DNA from: Mycobacterium heckeshornense | GTDB lineage: Bacteria > Actinomycetota > Actinomycetes > Mycobacteriales > Mycobacteriaceae | Direction: 5' to 3' | Assembly: GCF_016592155.1 (NCBI RefSeq) | Contig: NZ_AP024237.1 | Location: 2,976,001 to 3,040,000 of the forward strand | Length of the DNA: 64,000 nt | In this document: piece by piece, positions 37,868 to 49,180 of the stretch | Layout of the letters: each line of letters begins with the position of its first letter | Position numbering within the stretch: the stretch's first letter is position 1 | Position numbers and translations under genes: made by a program | Notes under the pieces: model-generated | The model's input: the letters and a program-made list of their open reading frames with translations, nothing else | What the model was told of the DNA's origin: nothing | Database searches by the model: none

Positions 37868-39979
37868 GTGACCACGCTTGACGACATCTCCGTGCTTACC
37901 CAGCCGCACCACCCACACGATTGGACCGATATCGATTCGCTGGCGGTCGACACCATCCGGGTGCTGGCCGCCGATGCGGTTCAGAAGGTCGGCAACGGCC
38001 ATCCCGGGACGGCGATGAGCCTTGCCCCACTGGCCTACACCCTCTTTCAGCGGGTGATGCGCCACGATCCCAGCGATCCCACCTGGCTGGGCCGCGACCG
38101 GTTTGTGTTATCGGCCGGACACAGCAGCCTGACCCTCTACATCCAGCTCTACCTCGGCGGCTTCGGGCTTGAGCTTTCCGACATCCAGTCGTACCGGACC
38201 TGGGGATCGAAGACTCCGGGCCACCCGGAGTTTCGTCACACCAGGGGTGTTGAGATCACCACCGGCCCGCTCGGTCAGGGCCTGGCATCGGCGGTCGGGA
38301 TGGCGATGGCGTCGCGCTATGAACGCGGACTGTTCGATCCCGACGCCCCACCCGGAACCAGCCCGTTCGACCACTACATCTATGTGATCGCCTCCGACGG
38401 CGACATCGAGGAGGGTGTGACGTCCGAGGCGTCGTCGCTGGCCGCGGTGCAGCAGCTCGGCAATCTCATCGTGTTCTACGACCACAACCAGATTTCGATC
38501 GAGGACGACACCAACATCGCGCTCTGCGAAGACACCGCCGAGCGCTACCGCGCCTACGGCTGGCATGTGCAGCACGTCGAGGGCGGCGAGAACGTGGTCG
38601 GGATCGAGGAAGCCATCGCCAACGCGAAAGCCGTCACCGACCGGCCGTCGTTCATCGAACTGCGCACGATCATCGGCTATCCCGCACCGAACCTGATGAA
38701 CACCGGCAAAGCGCACGGCGCGGCGCTTGGCGAAGAGGAGGTGGCTGCCACCAAGAAGGTGCTCGGGTTCGATCCGGACAAGACGTTTGAAGTACGCGAC
38801 GAGGTTTTGGCCCACACCCGCAAGCTGATTGACCGCGGCCGGGCTGCCCACGAACGCTGGCAACCCGAGTTCGACGCGTGGGCCCGGCGCGAGCCGGAGC
38901 GCAAGGCACTGCTGGATCGGCTGCTGGCGCACAAGCTGCCCGACGGCTGGGACGCCGACTTGCCGCACTGGGATCCCGGTTCGGGCGAGGTGGCTACCCG
39001 TAAAGCGTCCGGTGCGGTACTCAACGCGGTGGCACCGAAACTTCCCGAGTTGTGGGGTGGCTCCGCCGATCTGGCCGAAAGCAACCTCACCACGATCAAG
39101 GACGCCGACTCCTTCGGTCCGCCGTCGATCTCCACCAAGGAGTTCACCGCGACGTGGTATGGCCGTGTTTTGCATTTCGGTGTGCGCGAGCACGCGATGG
39201 GTGCGATCTTGTCGGGCATCGTGTTGCACGGCCCCACTCGCGCCTACGGCGGCACGTTCTTGACGTTCTCCGACTACATGCGCCCATCGGTGCGGCTGGC
39301 GGCGCTGATGGACATCGACACCATTTATGTGTGGACCCACGATTCGATCGGCCTCGGTGAGGACGGCCCGACCCATCAGCCGATCGAGCATCTGGCCGCG
39401 CTACGTGCCATCCCGAAGCTGTCGGTGGTGCGTCCCGCCGACGCCAATGAAACCGCCTACGCGTGGCGCACGATCCTGGCCCGCGGCAACGGTAGTGGGC
39501 CGGTCGGGCTGATCCTGACCCGGCAGGATGTCCCGGTATTGGAGGGCACCAGCCTCGAAGGCGTCGCCCGCGGCGGCTACGTGCTGGGCGACACCGGTGC
39601 CGCCCAGCCCGATGTCATCCTGATCGGCACCGGCTCCGAAGTACAAATCGCCGTCGCGGCCCAAAAACTGTTGAATGACAAGGGCGTTACCGCGCGGGTG
39701 GTTTCGATGCCGTGTGTCGAATGGTTCGAGTCCCAGCCGTATGACTACCAGGAAAGCGTGCTGCCGAAGAATGTCGCGGCCCGCGTCGCCGTCGAGGCCG
39801 GCGTCGCAATGCCCTGGCACAAAATCGTTGGTGACGCCGGGCAAATCGTATCGATCGAGCACTACGGGCAATCAGCGGATTACAAGACCCTGTACCGGGA
39901 ATTCGGCTTCACCGCAGAAGCCGTCGTTGCCGCGGCCGAACGAGCACTGGACAACTCCAGAAGAAGGGCAAATCAATGA
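37868..39979 (+). CDS. tkt: Transketolase
   Basis: The protein has 703 residues from the GTG at 37868 (VTTLDDISV). TPP-dependent transfer of two-carbon units in the pentose phosphate pathway. Visible: [35 protein letters not shown], the TPP/Mg motif [15 protein letters not shown], and in the Pyr domain [15 protein letters not shown] (catalytic Glu), [19 protein letters not shown]. It is the first gene of tkt-tal-zwf-opcA-pgl; the stop overlaps the tal start by 4 bases (ATGA). Counterpart of Rv1449c. Confidence 0.96.
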   Translation: MTTLDDISVLTQPHHPHDWTDIDSLAVDTIRVLAADAVQKVGNGHPGTAMSLAPLAYTLFQRVMRHDPSDPTWLGRDRFVLSAGHSSLTLYIQLYLGGFGLELSDIQSYRTWGSKTPGHPEFRHTRGVEITTGPLGQGLASAVGMAMASRYERGLFDPDAPPGTSPFDHYIYVIASDGDIEEGVTSEASSLAAVQQLGNLIVFYDHNQISIEDDTNIALCEDTAERYRAYGWHVQHVEGGENVVGIEEAIANAKAVTDRPSFIELRTIIGYPAPNLMNTGKAHGAALGEEEVAATKKVLGFDPDKTFEVRDEVLAHTRKLIDRGRAAHERWQPEFDAWARREPERKALLDRLLAHKLPDGWDADLPHWDPGSGEVATRKASGAVLNAVAPKLPELWGGSADLAESNLTTIKDADSFGPPSISTKEFTATWYGRVLHFGVREHAMGAILSGIVLHGPTRAYGGTFLTFSDYMRPSVRLAALMDIDTIYVWTHDSIGLGEDGPTHQPIEHLAALRAIPKLSVVRPADANETAYAWRTILARGNGSGPVGLILTRQDVPVLEGTSLEGVARGGYVLGDTGAAQPDVILIGTGSEVQIAVAAQKLLNDKGVTARVVSMPCVEWFESQPYDYQESVLPKNVAARVAVEAGVAMPWHKIVGDAGQIVSIEHYGQSADYKTLYREFGFTAEAVVAAAERALDNSRRRANQ

Positions 39980-41094
39980 CTCAGAATCCCAATCTCGCCG
40001 CCTTGAGCGCGGCAGGTGTGTCCGTCTGGTTGGATGACTTGTCACGCGACCGGATCAAGTCCGGCAATCTGCAGGAGCTGATCGACACCAAGTGCGTCGT
40101 CGGTGTCACCAGTAACCCCACCATCTTCCAGAAGGCGATCGCGGGCAGCGACCTTTACAACGAACAGATCGCCGAACTGGCCAAGCGCGGCGCCGACGTC
40201 GACTCCGCCGTTCGTACCATCGTGACCGACGACGTGCGGATGGCGTGCGACGTGCTGAAGCCGCAGTGGGAGGCCTCCGACGGGGTTGACGGGCGAGTGT
40301 CGCTGGAGGTTGCTCCGGGGCTGGCGCACGATACCGAGAAGACGATCGAGCGCGCCGGCATGCTGTGGAAGATCGTCGACCGCCCGAACCTTTTCATCAA
40401 GATCCCGGCCACCAAGGCGGGCCTGCCCGCTATCAGTGCGGCAATTGCGCAAGGGATTTCGGTGAACGTTACGCTGATCTTCTCGGTCGAGCGCCACCGT
40501 CAAGTCATGGACGCGTACTTGACGGGGCTCGAGAAAGCCAAGGAGGCTGGCCGCGACCTGTCGCAGATCCATTCGGTGGCATCGTTTTTCGTTTCCCGGG
40601 TGGACACCGAAATCGACAACCGGTTGGAGAAGATCGGCTCCGAAGAGGCGCTCGCATTGCGCGGCAAGGCTGGTGTCGCCAACGCCCGGCTGGCCTACGC
40701 CGCCTACCAGGAGGTGTTCGAGGGCGGCGAGCGTTATCAGACGCTCAAGCGCGACGGTGCACGGGTGCAGCGTCCGCTGTGGGCCTCGACCGGTGTCAAG
40801 AATCCTGAGTACCCGGACACTATGTACGTCACCGAGCTGGTCGCCCCGAATACGGTGAACACCATGCCGGAGAAGACGATTGACGCGGTCGCCGATCACG
40901 GTGTTATCACAGGTGACACGGTGACCGGCAGGGCGGCGGAGGCTCAGGAGGTGTTCGACAGGTTGGAGGCGATCGGCGTCGACCTCACCGACGTCTTCAC
41001 AGTGCTCGAGGATGAGGGTGTGGAGAAGTTCGTCGCCTCGTGGGACGAGTTGCTCAAGGAGACCAAGGCTCAGCTCGAGTCCGCTTCCCGATGA
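39976..41094 (+). CDS. tal: Transaldolase
   Basis: The protein has 372 residues, the long actinobacterial type. Class I aldolase acting on sedoheptulose-7-phosphate and glyceraldehyde-3-phosphate. Visible: [53 protein letters not shown], and the Schiff-base lysine in [16 protein letters not shown]. Start and stop both overlap neighbours by 4 bases (ATGA), so translation is coupled with tkt and zwf. Counterpart of Rv1448c. Confidence 0.96.
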   Translation: MTQNPNLAALSAAGVSVWLDDLSRDRIKSGNLQELIDTKCVVGVTSNPTIFQKAIAGSDLYNEQIAELAKRGADVDSAVRTIVTDDVRMACDVLKPQWEASDGVDGRVSLEVAPGLAHDTEKTIERAGMLWKIVDRPNLFIKIPATKAGLPAISAAIAQGISVNVTLIFSVERHRQVMDAYLTGLEKAKEAGRDLSQIHSVASFFVSRVDTEIDNRLEKIGSEEALALRGKAGVANARLAYAAYQEVFEGGERYQTLKRDGARVQRPLWASTGVKNPEYPDTMYVTELVAPNTVNTMPEKTIDAVADHGVITGDTVTGRAAEAQEVFDRLEAIGVDLTDVFTVLEDEGVEKFVASWDELLKETKAQLESASR

Positions 41095-42656
41095 GCCCGG
41101 CCGGCCGGCATGCCGCGCGCGCGGCAGCCGCCGCGCAGTGGCAAAACCCGCTGCGGGACAAGCGAGATAAGCGGTTGCCCCGGATCGCGGGTCCCTGCGG
41201 AATGGTGATTTTCGGGGTGACCGGCGACCTGGCCCGCAAGAAGGTCATGCCGGCCATCTACGACCTGGCCAACCGTGGCCTGCTGCCACCCACTTTCGCG
41301 CTGGTTGGGTTCGCCCGCCGCGAGTGGGATCACGAGGATTTCGCCCGGGTAGTGTACGAGTCGGTCGAAGAGCACTCCCGCACGCCGTTTCGCCAGGTGG
41401 TATGGGAGCGGCTGGCCGACGGATTCCGGTTTGTGCCAGGCACGTTCGACGACGACGAGGCGTTTGGCCGGTTGGCAGAATGTTTGGAGAAGCTCGACAT
41501 CGAGCGCGGCACCGCCGGCAACCATGCCTTCTACCTGGCCATTCCGCCGAAGGCCTTTCCCGTGGTGTGCGAGCAGCTGCACCGCTCCCGGCTGGCCCGC
41601 CCGCAGAACGGCCGCTGGAGCAGGGTCGTCATCGAGAAACCGTTCGGCCACAACCTGGACAGCGCACGCGAACTCAACAAGGTGGTCAACAGCGTCTTCC
41701 CGGAGGAGTCGGTGTTTCGCATCGACCACTATCTGGGCAAGGAAACGGTGCAGAACATCCTGGCGCTGCGCTTCGCCAACCAGCTGTTCGACCCGATCTG
41801 GAACGCGCACTACGTCGATCACGTCCAGATCACCATGGCCGAAGACATCGGGCTGGGTGGGCGTGCCGGCTACTACGACGGGATCGGTGCGGCCCGCGAC
41901 GTCATCCAGAACCACCTGATGCAGCTGTTGGCGCTGACCGCCATGGAGGAGCCGGTGAGTTTCCAGCCGTCGCAGTTGCAGGCCGAGAAGATTAAGGTGC
42001 TCTCGGCGACGCAGCTCACTGAGCCGCTGGACGAAACCACTTGCCGGGGCCAGTACACCGCCGGTTGGCAGGGCGGTGAGCGCGTGGTGGGGCTGCTCGA
42101 CGAGGAGGGTTTCGCGAAGGACTCGACTACCGAGACCTTCGCTGCGATCACGCTGGAGGTCGATACCCGCCGGTGGGCGGGGGTACCGTTCTACCTGCGC
42201 ACTGGAAAACGATTGGGCCGCAGGGTCACCGAGATCGCACTGGTCTTCAAACGGGCACCGCATCTACCGTTCGACGCCACCATGACCGACGAGCTGGGCG
42301 CGAATGCTCTGGTGATCCGGGTGCAGCCCGACGAAGGGGTCACGTTGCGGTTCGGCTCCAAGGTGCCGGGCACCGCGATGGAGGTCCGCGACGTCAATAT
42401 GGACTTCTCTTACGGCTCGGCGTTCGCCGAGGATTCACCTGAACCCTACGAGCGGCTGATCCTCGACGTCCTGCTCGGGGAACCGTCGTTGTTCCCGGTC
42501 AACGCCGAAGTCGAGTTAGCTTGGGAAATCTTGGATCCCGTTCTGGACAACTGGGCAGCGCACGGAAGGCCCGAGCCGTACCAGGCCGGCACCTGGGGTC
42601 CGGCGGCGTCGTTCGAGTTGCTGCGCCGCACCGGTCGGGAATGGCGGCGCCCGTGA
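41091..42656 (+). CDS. zwf: Glucose-6-phosphate 1-dehydrogenase
   Basis: The protein has 521 residues from the ATG at 41091. NADP+ binding [19 protein letters not shown] at the N-terminus, catalytic region [19 protein letters not shown], and substrate residues in [11 protein letters not shown]. It catalyses the NADPH-generating entry step of the pentose phosphate pathway. It is the zwf2 (Rv1447c) counterpart, next to its activator opcA. The stop TGA lies in the GTGA that opens a tandem MIRU. Confidence 0.96.
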   Translation: MSPAGRHAARAAAAAQWQNPLRDKRDKRLPRIAGPCGMVIFGVTGDLARKKVMPAIYDLANRGLLPPTFALVGFARREWDHEDFARVVYESVEEHSRTPFRQVVWERLADGFRFVPGTFDDDEAFGRLAECLEKLDIERGTAGNHAFYLAIPPKAFPVVCEQLHRSRLARPQNGRWSRVVIEKPFGHNLDSARELNKVVNSVFPEESVFRIDHYLGKETVQNILALRFANQLFDPIWNAHYVDHVQITMAEDIGLGGRAGYYDGIGAARDVIQNHLMQLLALTAMEEPVSFQPSQLQAEKIKVLSATQLTEPLDETTCRGQYTAGWQGGERVVGLLDEEGFAKDSTTETFAAITLEVDTRRWAGVPFYLRTGKRLGRRVTEIALVFKRAPHLPFDATMTDELGANALVIRVQPDEGVTLRFGSKVPGTAMEVRDVNMDFSYGSAFAEDSPEPYERLILDVLLGEPSLFPVNAEVELAWEILDPVLDNWAAHGRPEPYQAGTWGPAASFELLRRTGREWRRP

Positions 42657-42762
42657 TCCGCGCCGGCGACGATGCAGAGCGCAGCGATGAGAAGGAGCGG
42701 CGCCCGTGATCCGCGCCGGCGACGATGCAGAGCGCAGCGATGAGGAGGAGCGGCGCCCGTGA
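42653..42762 (+). repeat. Two tandem MIRU units between zwf and opcA
   Basis: Two 53-bp units start at GTGA 42653 and 42706 and end at GTGA 42759, containing the MIRU core CGCCGGCGACGATGCAGAGC. The first GTGA contains the zwf stop and the last contains the opcA start, so the units expand a former overlapping stop/start junction. The units differ at one base (GAGAAGGAG and GAGGAGGAG). Such loci vary in copy number and are used for strain typing. Confidence 0.92.
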
Positions 42763-43670
42763 TACTAGATCTGCCGGACACTAGCACCACCGCGGTCAAC
42801 AAGAAACTCGACGAACTACGCGAACGGGTCGGCGCGGTGACGTTGGGCCGGGTATTGACGTTGGTGATCGTGCCCGACAGCGACGCCGTCGTCGAGGAAT
42901 CCATCGAAGCCGCAAATTTCGCCAGCCACGAGCACCCCAGCCGGGTGATCGTCGTGATGACCGGTGACCGCGACGCGCCGGAGGCACGGCTGGACGCGCA
43001 GCTGCGCGCCGGCGGTGACAGCGGAGCCGGCGAAGTGGTGGTGCTGAGACTCTCGGGTCCGCTCGCCGATCACGCCGGCAGCGTCGTCGTGCCCTTCTTG
43101 CTGCCCGACATCCCGGTGGTGGCGTGGTGGCCTGACATCGCTCCCGCGGTGCCCGCTCAAGATCCGTTGGGCCAGTTGGCGATCCGCCGCATCACCGATG
43201 CCACCAACGGGCTGGACCCGTTGTCGGCGATCAAGAGCCGACTGCCCGGCTACACCCCCGGCGACACCGACCTGGCCTGGAGCCGCATCACGTATTGGCG
43301 TGCATTGCTGGCCTCGGCGATCGATCAGCCGCCACACGAGCCGATCACCTCCGCGCTGGTTTCGGGACTCAAAACCGAGCCGGCGCTCGATGTCCTGGCG
43401 GGTTGGCTGGCCAGCAGGATCGACGGGCCGGTGCACCGCGCGGTGGGCGACCTCAAGGTCGAGCTGGTTCGCCCCACCGAGACGGTGACGCTGAGCCGGC
43501 CGCAGGAGGGATTGACGGCGACGCTGAGCCGCACGGCAAAGCCGGATGCACTGGTTCCATTGCCGCGCAGGGAAACTCGTGAGTGCCTGGCCGAAGATCT
43601 GCGTCGGTTGGACCCGGACGCCATCTATCTGGAGGCACTCAAAGGTATCGGTCAGGTGGAGTACATATGA
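42759..43670 (+). CDS. opcA: Glucose-6-phosphate dehydrogenase assembly protein OpcA
   Basis: The protein has 303 residues from the GTG at 42759 ([20 protein letters not shown]), preceded by GAGGAGGAG within the MIRU as ribosome-binding site. OpcA family: [57 protein letters not shown]. It activates or assembles Zwf. Its stop overlaps the pgl start by 4 bases. Counterpart of Rv1446c. Confidence 0.94.
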   Translation: MILDLPDTSTTAVNKKLDELRERVGAVTLGRVLTLVIVPDSDAVVEESIEAANFASHEHPSRVIVVMTGDRDAPEARLDAQLRAGGDSGAGEVVVLRLSGPLADHAGSVVVPFLLPDIPVVAWWPDIAPAVPAQDPLGQLAIRRITDATNGLDPLSAIKSRLPGYTPGDTDLAWSRITYWRALLASAIDQPPHEPITSALVSGLKTEPALDVLAGWLASRIDGPVHRAVGDLKVELVRPTETVTLSRPQEGLTATLSRTAKPDALVPLPRRETRECLAEDLRRLDPDAIYLEALKGIGQVEYI

Positions 43671-44419
43671 GCACCGTCGTACAGACCTATCCCGACCCCG
43701 AGGCACTGGCGGAGGCGGCCTGCGATCGGCTGGTCGGTGCCATCGGAGCGGCGGTGGCGGCCCGGGGCCAAGCACTGATCGTGTTGACCGGCGGCGGCAA
43801 CGGCAACCGGCTGCTGCGCAAGCTCAGCGAGCAAAGCGGGCGCGTCGACTGGTCGAAGGTGCACTTGTTCTGGGGTGACGAGCGCTACGTGCCCCGGGAC
43901 GACGACGAGCGCAACGACAAACAGGCCCGTGCGGCCCTGCTGGATCACATCGACATCCCCGCGCGCAACGTGCACCCGATGCCGGCCAGCGACGGCGAAT
44001 TCGGCAACGACCTCGACGCCGCGGCCCTGGCCTACGAGCACGTTCTCGCGGCGTACGCGCCGCCGGGCCAGCCAGCCCCGGACTTCGACGTCCATCTGCT
44101 GGGCGTCGGGCCCGAGGGGCACATCAATTCGCTGTTCCCGGACACCCCGGCGGTGCGTGAGACCACCAGGTTGGTGGTGGGGGTCACCGATTCACCAAAA
44201 CCTCCGCCGCAGCGAATTACGTTGACGTTGCCTGCTGTTCAGCGCTCCCGCGAAGTCTGGACGATGGTCTCCGGTTCGGAGAAGGCCGACGCCGTGGCCG
44301 CCGCGATCGGCGGCGCCGACCCCGTGGCGGTGCCGGCCGCGGGGGCCATCGGCCGGGAGAACACGGTGTGGCTGCTCGACCTAGCTGCCGCGGCCAAGCT
44401 CCCGGATGGCGCTCGCTAG
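43667..44419 (+). CDS. pgl: 6-phosphogluconolactonase
   Basis: The protein has 250 residues from the ATG at 43667. SIS/glucosamine-6-phosphate isomerase-like fold: [58 protein letters not shown]. It hydrolyses 6-phosphogluconolactone after Zwf. It is the last gene of the operon (Rv1445c, devB, in M. tuberculosis). The following 190 bp to the cupin gene hold no convincing gene; a 37-codon minus-strand frame at 44416-44529 was seen but not accepted. Confidence 0.95.
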   Translation: MSTVVQTYPDPEALAEAACDRLVGAIGAAVAARGQALIVLTGGGNGNRLLRKLSEQSGRVDWSKVHLFWGDERYVPRDDDERNDKQARAALLDHIDIPARNVHPMPASDGEFGNDLDAAALAYEHVLAAYAPPGQPAPDFDVHLLGVGPEGHINSLFPDTPAVRETTRLVVGVTDSPKPPPQRITLTLPAVQRSREVWTMVSGSEKADAVAAAIGGADPVAVPAAGAIGRENTVWLLDLAAAAKLPDGAR

Positions 44420-44609
44420 CACGGGCGCCCCCGTTCAGCCCGGGCGTCGGCATAGCCGGCCGTGTAGTCATCGGCTCGCCGTCTGATGTCGCGTTCGGGG
44501 TCGCGGATGCTTCCTTGCGGAGGCCGCACCTTGCTGACGCATTGTCGTTGCCGCACACCCGTTTGACGTAGCGTCCGCTCCTCCGGTTCCCCCGGCTGCT
44601 TCCAGCCCC

Positions 44610-45113
44610 TCACAGTGCGGGGGGCGGACCCACGATCTCGATGCCGTAGGAACTCGCCAAGGCCGCAAGAGCCGCCGGATCGGGCGGCACCGTTTCGGGT
44701 GGCATCGGGTCGGTGGTGCTGACGGCCGTTCCGGCAGCAAGGGCGAACCGGTCGAAGCCGGCGGGGGTGTGCAGCGTGAGGAACCGGGCCTGCGGACTGG
44801 TTACCACGAAGCCGTGCGGGCGCTGTCGGGGCAAGAACGCCACCGCGCCGGCTCCGGCAAGGTGCACGTGGCCACCGACCTCGATGCGCACTTCGCCGTC
44901 GATGACGAAGAAGGTTTCCTCGTCGACCAGATGACGATGCATCGGACTGTTGTAGCCACGGCCCCCCTGGTGTTCGAGCACCGCCAAGCTCCCAGCTGTC
45001 GCGTCCCCGCCCGCGCGAATACGGACCAGCGCACCGAGAAACCACAGTGCCTGCTGAACCTCTGGGGTGAGAATCACCGCAGTAGGCGACGAATCGTCGT
45101 TCTGAAGGGTCAT
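44610..45113 (-). CDS. Cupin-domain protein
   Basis: The protein has 167 residues from the ATG at 45113. Cupin motif 1 spans NSPMHRHLVDEETFFVIDGE (metal ligands H, H, E) and motif 2 is LPRQRPHGFVVTS (His). A 40-residue Pro/Ala-rich tail follows (TDPMPPETVPPDPAALAALA). It resembles quercetin-2,3-dioxygenase-like small cupins that bind Fe or Mn. The substrate is unknown. It is divergent from the coiled-coil gene at 45247 and stands alone on its strand. Confidence 0.8.
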   Translation of the reverse strand: MTLQNDDSSPTAVILTPEVQQALWFLGALVRIRAGGDATAGSLAVLEHQGGRGYNSPMHRHLVDEETFFVIDGEVRIEVGGHVHLAGAGAVAFLPRQRPHGFVVTSPQARFLTLHTPAGFDRFALAAGTAVSTTDPMPPETVPPDPAALAALASSYGIEIVGPPPAL

Positions 45114-45246
45114 GACCCCATCAGATACCGCCGACCCCTGGCTGCGCGGTGAATTGACCATGAGCCAGCACTTTTCGATCCAATCATCCGCCTGGGGTTT
45201 GGTCCGTCCCGCCCCTGGGCGCGCGGGCCTGCGCATAATGGCCGTC

Positions 45247-45615
45247 ATGGCAGAAAAATCCGCCCGCACCGGCTCCGAGCGGCAGCGGCTGAAAACTCTC
45301 GCACAAGCCGCGTTGAACGCCGACCTCACGGTCCAACAGCTCGAGGGCGTGCTGGCCGACATGAATACATCGCTGTCGGGCCTCAACGGCGCTCTGGACA
45401 CCTTCGAGAACAGTCTGGAACACCTGAACACCACGCTGGGCAAACTTGACGAGCTCGCGCCGAGGCTCGACGGCGTGGTCGACCGGATGGAGGTGATCGT
45501 TGGGCGCGTCGAGCACATCGTCGATCTGACCGAGGCGGTGATGGCACCGTTGTCAGCGACCGAGCACGCGGTGCGCGGCGTGCTCAACGCGTTACGCAAC
45601 CGTACGGTGCGATAG
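45247..45615 (+). CDS. Coiled-coil protein of unknown function
   Basis: The protein has 122 residues from the ATG at 45247; an ATG three codons upstream (45238) is also possible. Residues ~20-105 form heptad-like repeats of L/V/M (VQQLEGVLADMNTSLSGLNG, LEHLNTTLGKLDELAPRLDG, MEVIVGRVEHIVDLTEAVM), predicting a long amphipathic helix or coiled coil. No catalytic motif. The pattern resembles mycobacterial helical proteins without assigned function. Convergent with secG, 33 bp apart. Confidence 0.7.
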   Translation: MAEKSARTGSERQRLKTLAQAALNADLTVQQLEGVLADMNTSLSGLNGALDTFENSLEHLNTTLGKLDELAPRLDGVVDRMEVIVGRVEHIVDLTEAVMAPLSATEHAVRGVLNALRNRTVR

Positions 45616-45648
45616 TTCCCGGGCCGGCGTTGACCGGCGCCGTCGCGT

Positions 45649-45882
45649 TCAGCGGTATTTGATCAGCAACGCCATCCCGATAATGGACACCAGCCAGATG
45701 CCGGTGACGAACAGTGTCAACCGGTCCAGGTTCTTCTCCACGACCGTGGACCCAGACAGCGCGGACTGCACGCCGCCACCGAACAGCGTCGACAGACCCC
45801 CACCCTTGGCGCGGTGCAGCAACACCAGCAACACCACCAGCACGCTGGTGATCACCAGGATGATCTGCAGGGTCAGCTCCAT
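45649..45882 (-). CDS. secG: Protein-export membrane protein SecG
   Basis: The protein has 77 residues with two TM helices: LQIILVITSVLVVLLVLLHR and LTLFVTGIWLVSIIGMALLI, joined by the conserved cytoplasmic loop AKGGGLSTLFGGGVQSALSG. It assists SecYEG translocation. It lies 24 bp after tpiA, as in M. tuberculosis (Rv1440, Rv1438). Confidence 0.95.
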   Translation of the reverse strand: MELTLQIILVITSVLVVLLVLLHRAKGGGLSTLFGGGVQSALSGSTVVEKNLDRLTLFVTGIWLVSIIGMALLIKYR

Positions 45883-45906
45883 GGCCGACAGATTACCGGA
45901 ACACTG

Positions 45907-46692
45907 CTACGGCAGCGGTCCGCCGGCGGCGATGGCACACAGCTTGGCGAACTCTTCGCCGTCCAGTGACGCTCCGCCGACCAGGGCGCCGTCGACGTCG
46001 TCGCAGGCGATGATGTCGCCGATGTTCTTCGCGTTAACGGAGCCGCCGTAGAGCACCCGCACGGTCTCGGCGAGCTGCGGTGATGCCAGCCCAGCCAGCT
46101 CTTTGCGGATCGCCGCGCACACCTCCTGAGCGTCGGACGCGCTCGCCACCCGCCCGGTCCCGATCGCCCACACCGGCTCGTAGGCGATCACAAGGGTGCC
46201 GATCTGTTGCGGCGAAAGCCCGGCAAGAGAGCCGTGCAGCTGCTCGACGTTGTGGGCTACGTGGTCACCGGCCTCGCGCACGTCGAGGTGCTCACCGATG
46301 CACACGATCGGGGTCAGCCCGTGTCTGAGGGCAGCAGCGGCCTTGGCGGCCACCAGCGCGTCGTCTTCGTTGTGGTAGGTACGCCGCTCGGAGTGCCCGA
46401 CGACGACGTAGGTGCAGCCCAGCTTCGCCAGGAATGCCCCGCTGATGTCGCCGGTGTAGGCGCCGGAGTCATGTGGCGACAAGTCCTGGGCACCGTAGGT
46501 CAGCCGCAGTTTGTCACCGTCGACCAGGGTCTGCACGCTGCGCAGGTCGGTGAACGGTGGCAGCACCGCGACGTCGACCTTGTCGTAGTACTTGTCGGGC
46601 AGCGAGAACGCGATCTTTTGCACCAGCGCGATCGCCTCGAAATGGTTCAGGTTCATTTTCCAGTTGCCGGCGATCAGCGGCTTGCGGCTCAT
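45907..46692 (-). CDS. tpiA: Triosephosphate isomerase
   Basis: The protein has 261 residues. Substrate residues NWKMN at the N-terminus, catalytic His in VVGHSERR, catalytic Glu in [12 protein letters not shown], and the phosphate-binding [20 protein letters not shown]. It interconverts dihydroxyacetone phosphate and glyceraldehyde-3-phosphate. It lies 14 bp after pgk in the gap-pgk-tpiA-secG run. Confidence 0.97.
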   Translation of the reverse strand: MSRKPLIAGNWKMNLNHFEAIALVQKIAFSLPDKYYDKVDVAVLPPFTDLRSVQTLVDGDKLRLTYGAQDLSPHDSGAYTGDISGAFLAKLGCTYVVVGHSERRTYHNEDDALVAAKAAAALRHGLTPIVCIGEHLDVREAGDHVAHNVEQLHGSLAGLSPQQIGTLVIAYEPVWAIGTGRVASASDAQEVCAAIRKELAGLASPQLAETVRVLYGGSVNAKNIGDIIACDDVDGALVGGASLDGEEFAKLCAIAAGGPLP

Positions 46693-46706
46693 CGGACTCC
46701 TTTGTG

Positions 46707-47918
46707 TCAGGTGTTCAACACCGCTAGACCGGGCAGTTCTTTGCCCTCAAGGTATTCCAGTGACGCGCCGCCGCCGGTGGAGATGTGCGAGACCGCGCCC
46801 TCGGGAAGGTTGAGCCCGCGCACCGCGGCTGCCGAGTCGCCGCCGCCGACCACGCTGAACGCGCCCTTGGCCGTGGCCGCGACGATCGCTTCGGCGACGC
46901 CTTTGGTGCCGGCGGCGAATGCCGGGAACTCGAAGACCCCCATCGGGCCGTTCCAGAAGATGGTCTTGGCGTTGGAGAGCAGGGCCGCGAACCGGGTGAC
47001 TGACTCCGGCCCGATGTCCAGACCCATCTTGTCGTCGGGAATCGCATCGACAGCAACGACTTCCGACGGTGAATCGGCGGCGAACTTCTCGGCCGCGACA
47101 ATGTCCACCGGCAGCCGGAGCACGTCCGCGTAGGTTTCGCATAGCCGGCGACAGGTATCGATCATCTCCGGCTGCACCAGTGAGGTGCCTACCGAATGGC
47201 CTTGGGCGGCAAGGAATGTGAAGCACATACCGCCGCCGATGACGATGCTGTCGGCCTTGGTCGCCAGCTTTTCGATCACGCCGAGCTTGTCGGAGACCTT
47301 CGCGCCACCGAGCACCACGGCATATGGGCGTTCGGTGGAGCTGGTGAGGTGTTCAAGAATTTTCACCTCCCCCGCGATCAATTTTCCGGCGTAGTGCGGC
47401 AACAGCGTCGCCACGTCGTAGACCGAGGCCTGCTTGCGGTGCACCACTCCGAACCCGTCGGACACGAAAGCGCCGTCGTCTCCGACCAATTCGGCCAGCT
47501 CGCGGGCCAGGGCGAGCCGCTCACCGTCGTCCTTGCTGGTCTCGCGGGGGTCGAAGCGCACATTTTCCAGCAGCAGCACCTCACCAGCGGTCAGCCCTTC
47601 GGCGCTGGCCCGCGCGTCGAGACCAACCACATCGGTGGCCAGCGGCACGTCCTGGCCGAGTTGCTCGCTGAGCGCGGCCGCGACCGGCGCCAGCGACAGC
47701 TTCGGGTCCGGACCGCCTTTGGGCCGGCCCAGGTGCGCGGCAACGACCACTTTGGCGCCGGCGTTCGCGAGCGCCTTCAGTGTCGGCACCGACGCGGCGA
47801 TACGACCCGGGTCGGTAATGGTGCCGTCATCGATGGGCACGTTCAGGTCGCAACGCACCAGAACTCCGCGACCCGAGACGCCTTCGGCGAGAAGCTCTTC
47901 GAGGGTCTTGATGCTCAC
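46707..47918 (-). CDS. pgk: Phosphoglycerate kinase
   Basis: The protein has 403 residues from the GTG at 47918, two bases after the gap stop. Signature [18 protein letters not shown], substrate residues in [11 protein letters not shown], the hinge and nucleotide part [34 protein letters not shown] and C-terminal [25 protein letters not shown]. It transfers phosphate from 1,3-bisphosphoglycerate to ADP. Counterpart of Rv1437. Confidence 0.97.
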   Translation of the reverse strand: MSIKTLEELLAEGVSGRGVLVRCDLNVPIDDGTITDPGRIAASVPTLKALANAGAKVVVAAHLGRPKGGPDPKLSLAPVAAALSEQLGQDVPLATDVVGLDARASAEGLTAGEVLLLENVRFDPRETSKDDGERLALARELAELVGDDGAFVSDGFGVVHRKQASVYDVATLLPHYAGKLIAGEVKILEHLTSSTERPYAVVLGGAKVSDKLGVIEKLATKADSIVIGGGMCFTFLAAQGHSVGTSLVQPEMIDTCRRLCETYADVLRLPVDIVAAEKFAADSPSEVVAVDAIPDDKMGLDIGPESVTRFAALLSNAKTIFWNGPMGVFEFPAFAAGTKGVAEAIVAATAKGAFSVVGGGDSAAAVRGLNLPEGAVSHISTGGGASLEYLEGKELPGLAVLNT

Positions 47919-47920
47919 GG

Positions 47921-48952
<1,032 letters not shown>

Positions 48953-48986
48953 TCAGTCGCTGGTGGTCTCCCTGGGCCAGCCTAGT

Positions 48987-49142
48987 GGCGACCGCAAGCG
49001 CGGCGAAGCCGGGCGCAGCGGGTCGCCACCTGAACGGGTGGTGCGGCGACCGCAAGCGCGGCGAAGCCGGGCGCAGCGGGTCGCCACCAAACCAGCCCCG
49101 TGGCGACCGCAAGCGCGGCGAAGCCGGGCGCAGCGGGTCGCC
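48987..49142. repeat. Three 41-bp palindromic repeats upstream of gap
   Basis: Copies at 48987-49027, 49045-49085 and 49102-49142 read GGCGACCGCAAGCGCGGCGA, then AGCCGGGCGCAGCGGGTCGCC. They are identical as far as read, with ends GGCGACC and GGTCGCC that can pair as a hairpin. Spacers are 17 and 16 bp; TGAACGGGTGGTGC follows copies 1 and 3. They lie between gap and the FAD oxidoreductase gene and could affect mRNA ends or the gap promoter. They are not a CRISPR (short spacers, three copies, no cas genes). Confidence 0.9.
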
Positions 49143-49180
49143 ATCTGAACGGGTGGTGCGGCGACCGCCCACGACCGCTT

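Noticed and set aside
44416..44529. Small minus-strand gene of 37 codons (ending RAERGRPC)
   Set aside because: There is no ribosome-binding site or recognised family, and it touches the pgl stop. Composition looks coding-like but support is too weak.
48987..49142. CRISPR array
   Set aside because: Three long palindromic repeats with 16-17-bp non-unique spacers and no cas genes do not fit a CRISPR.
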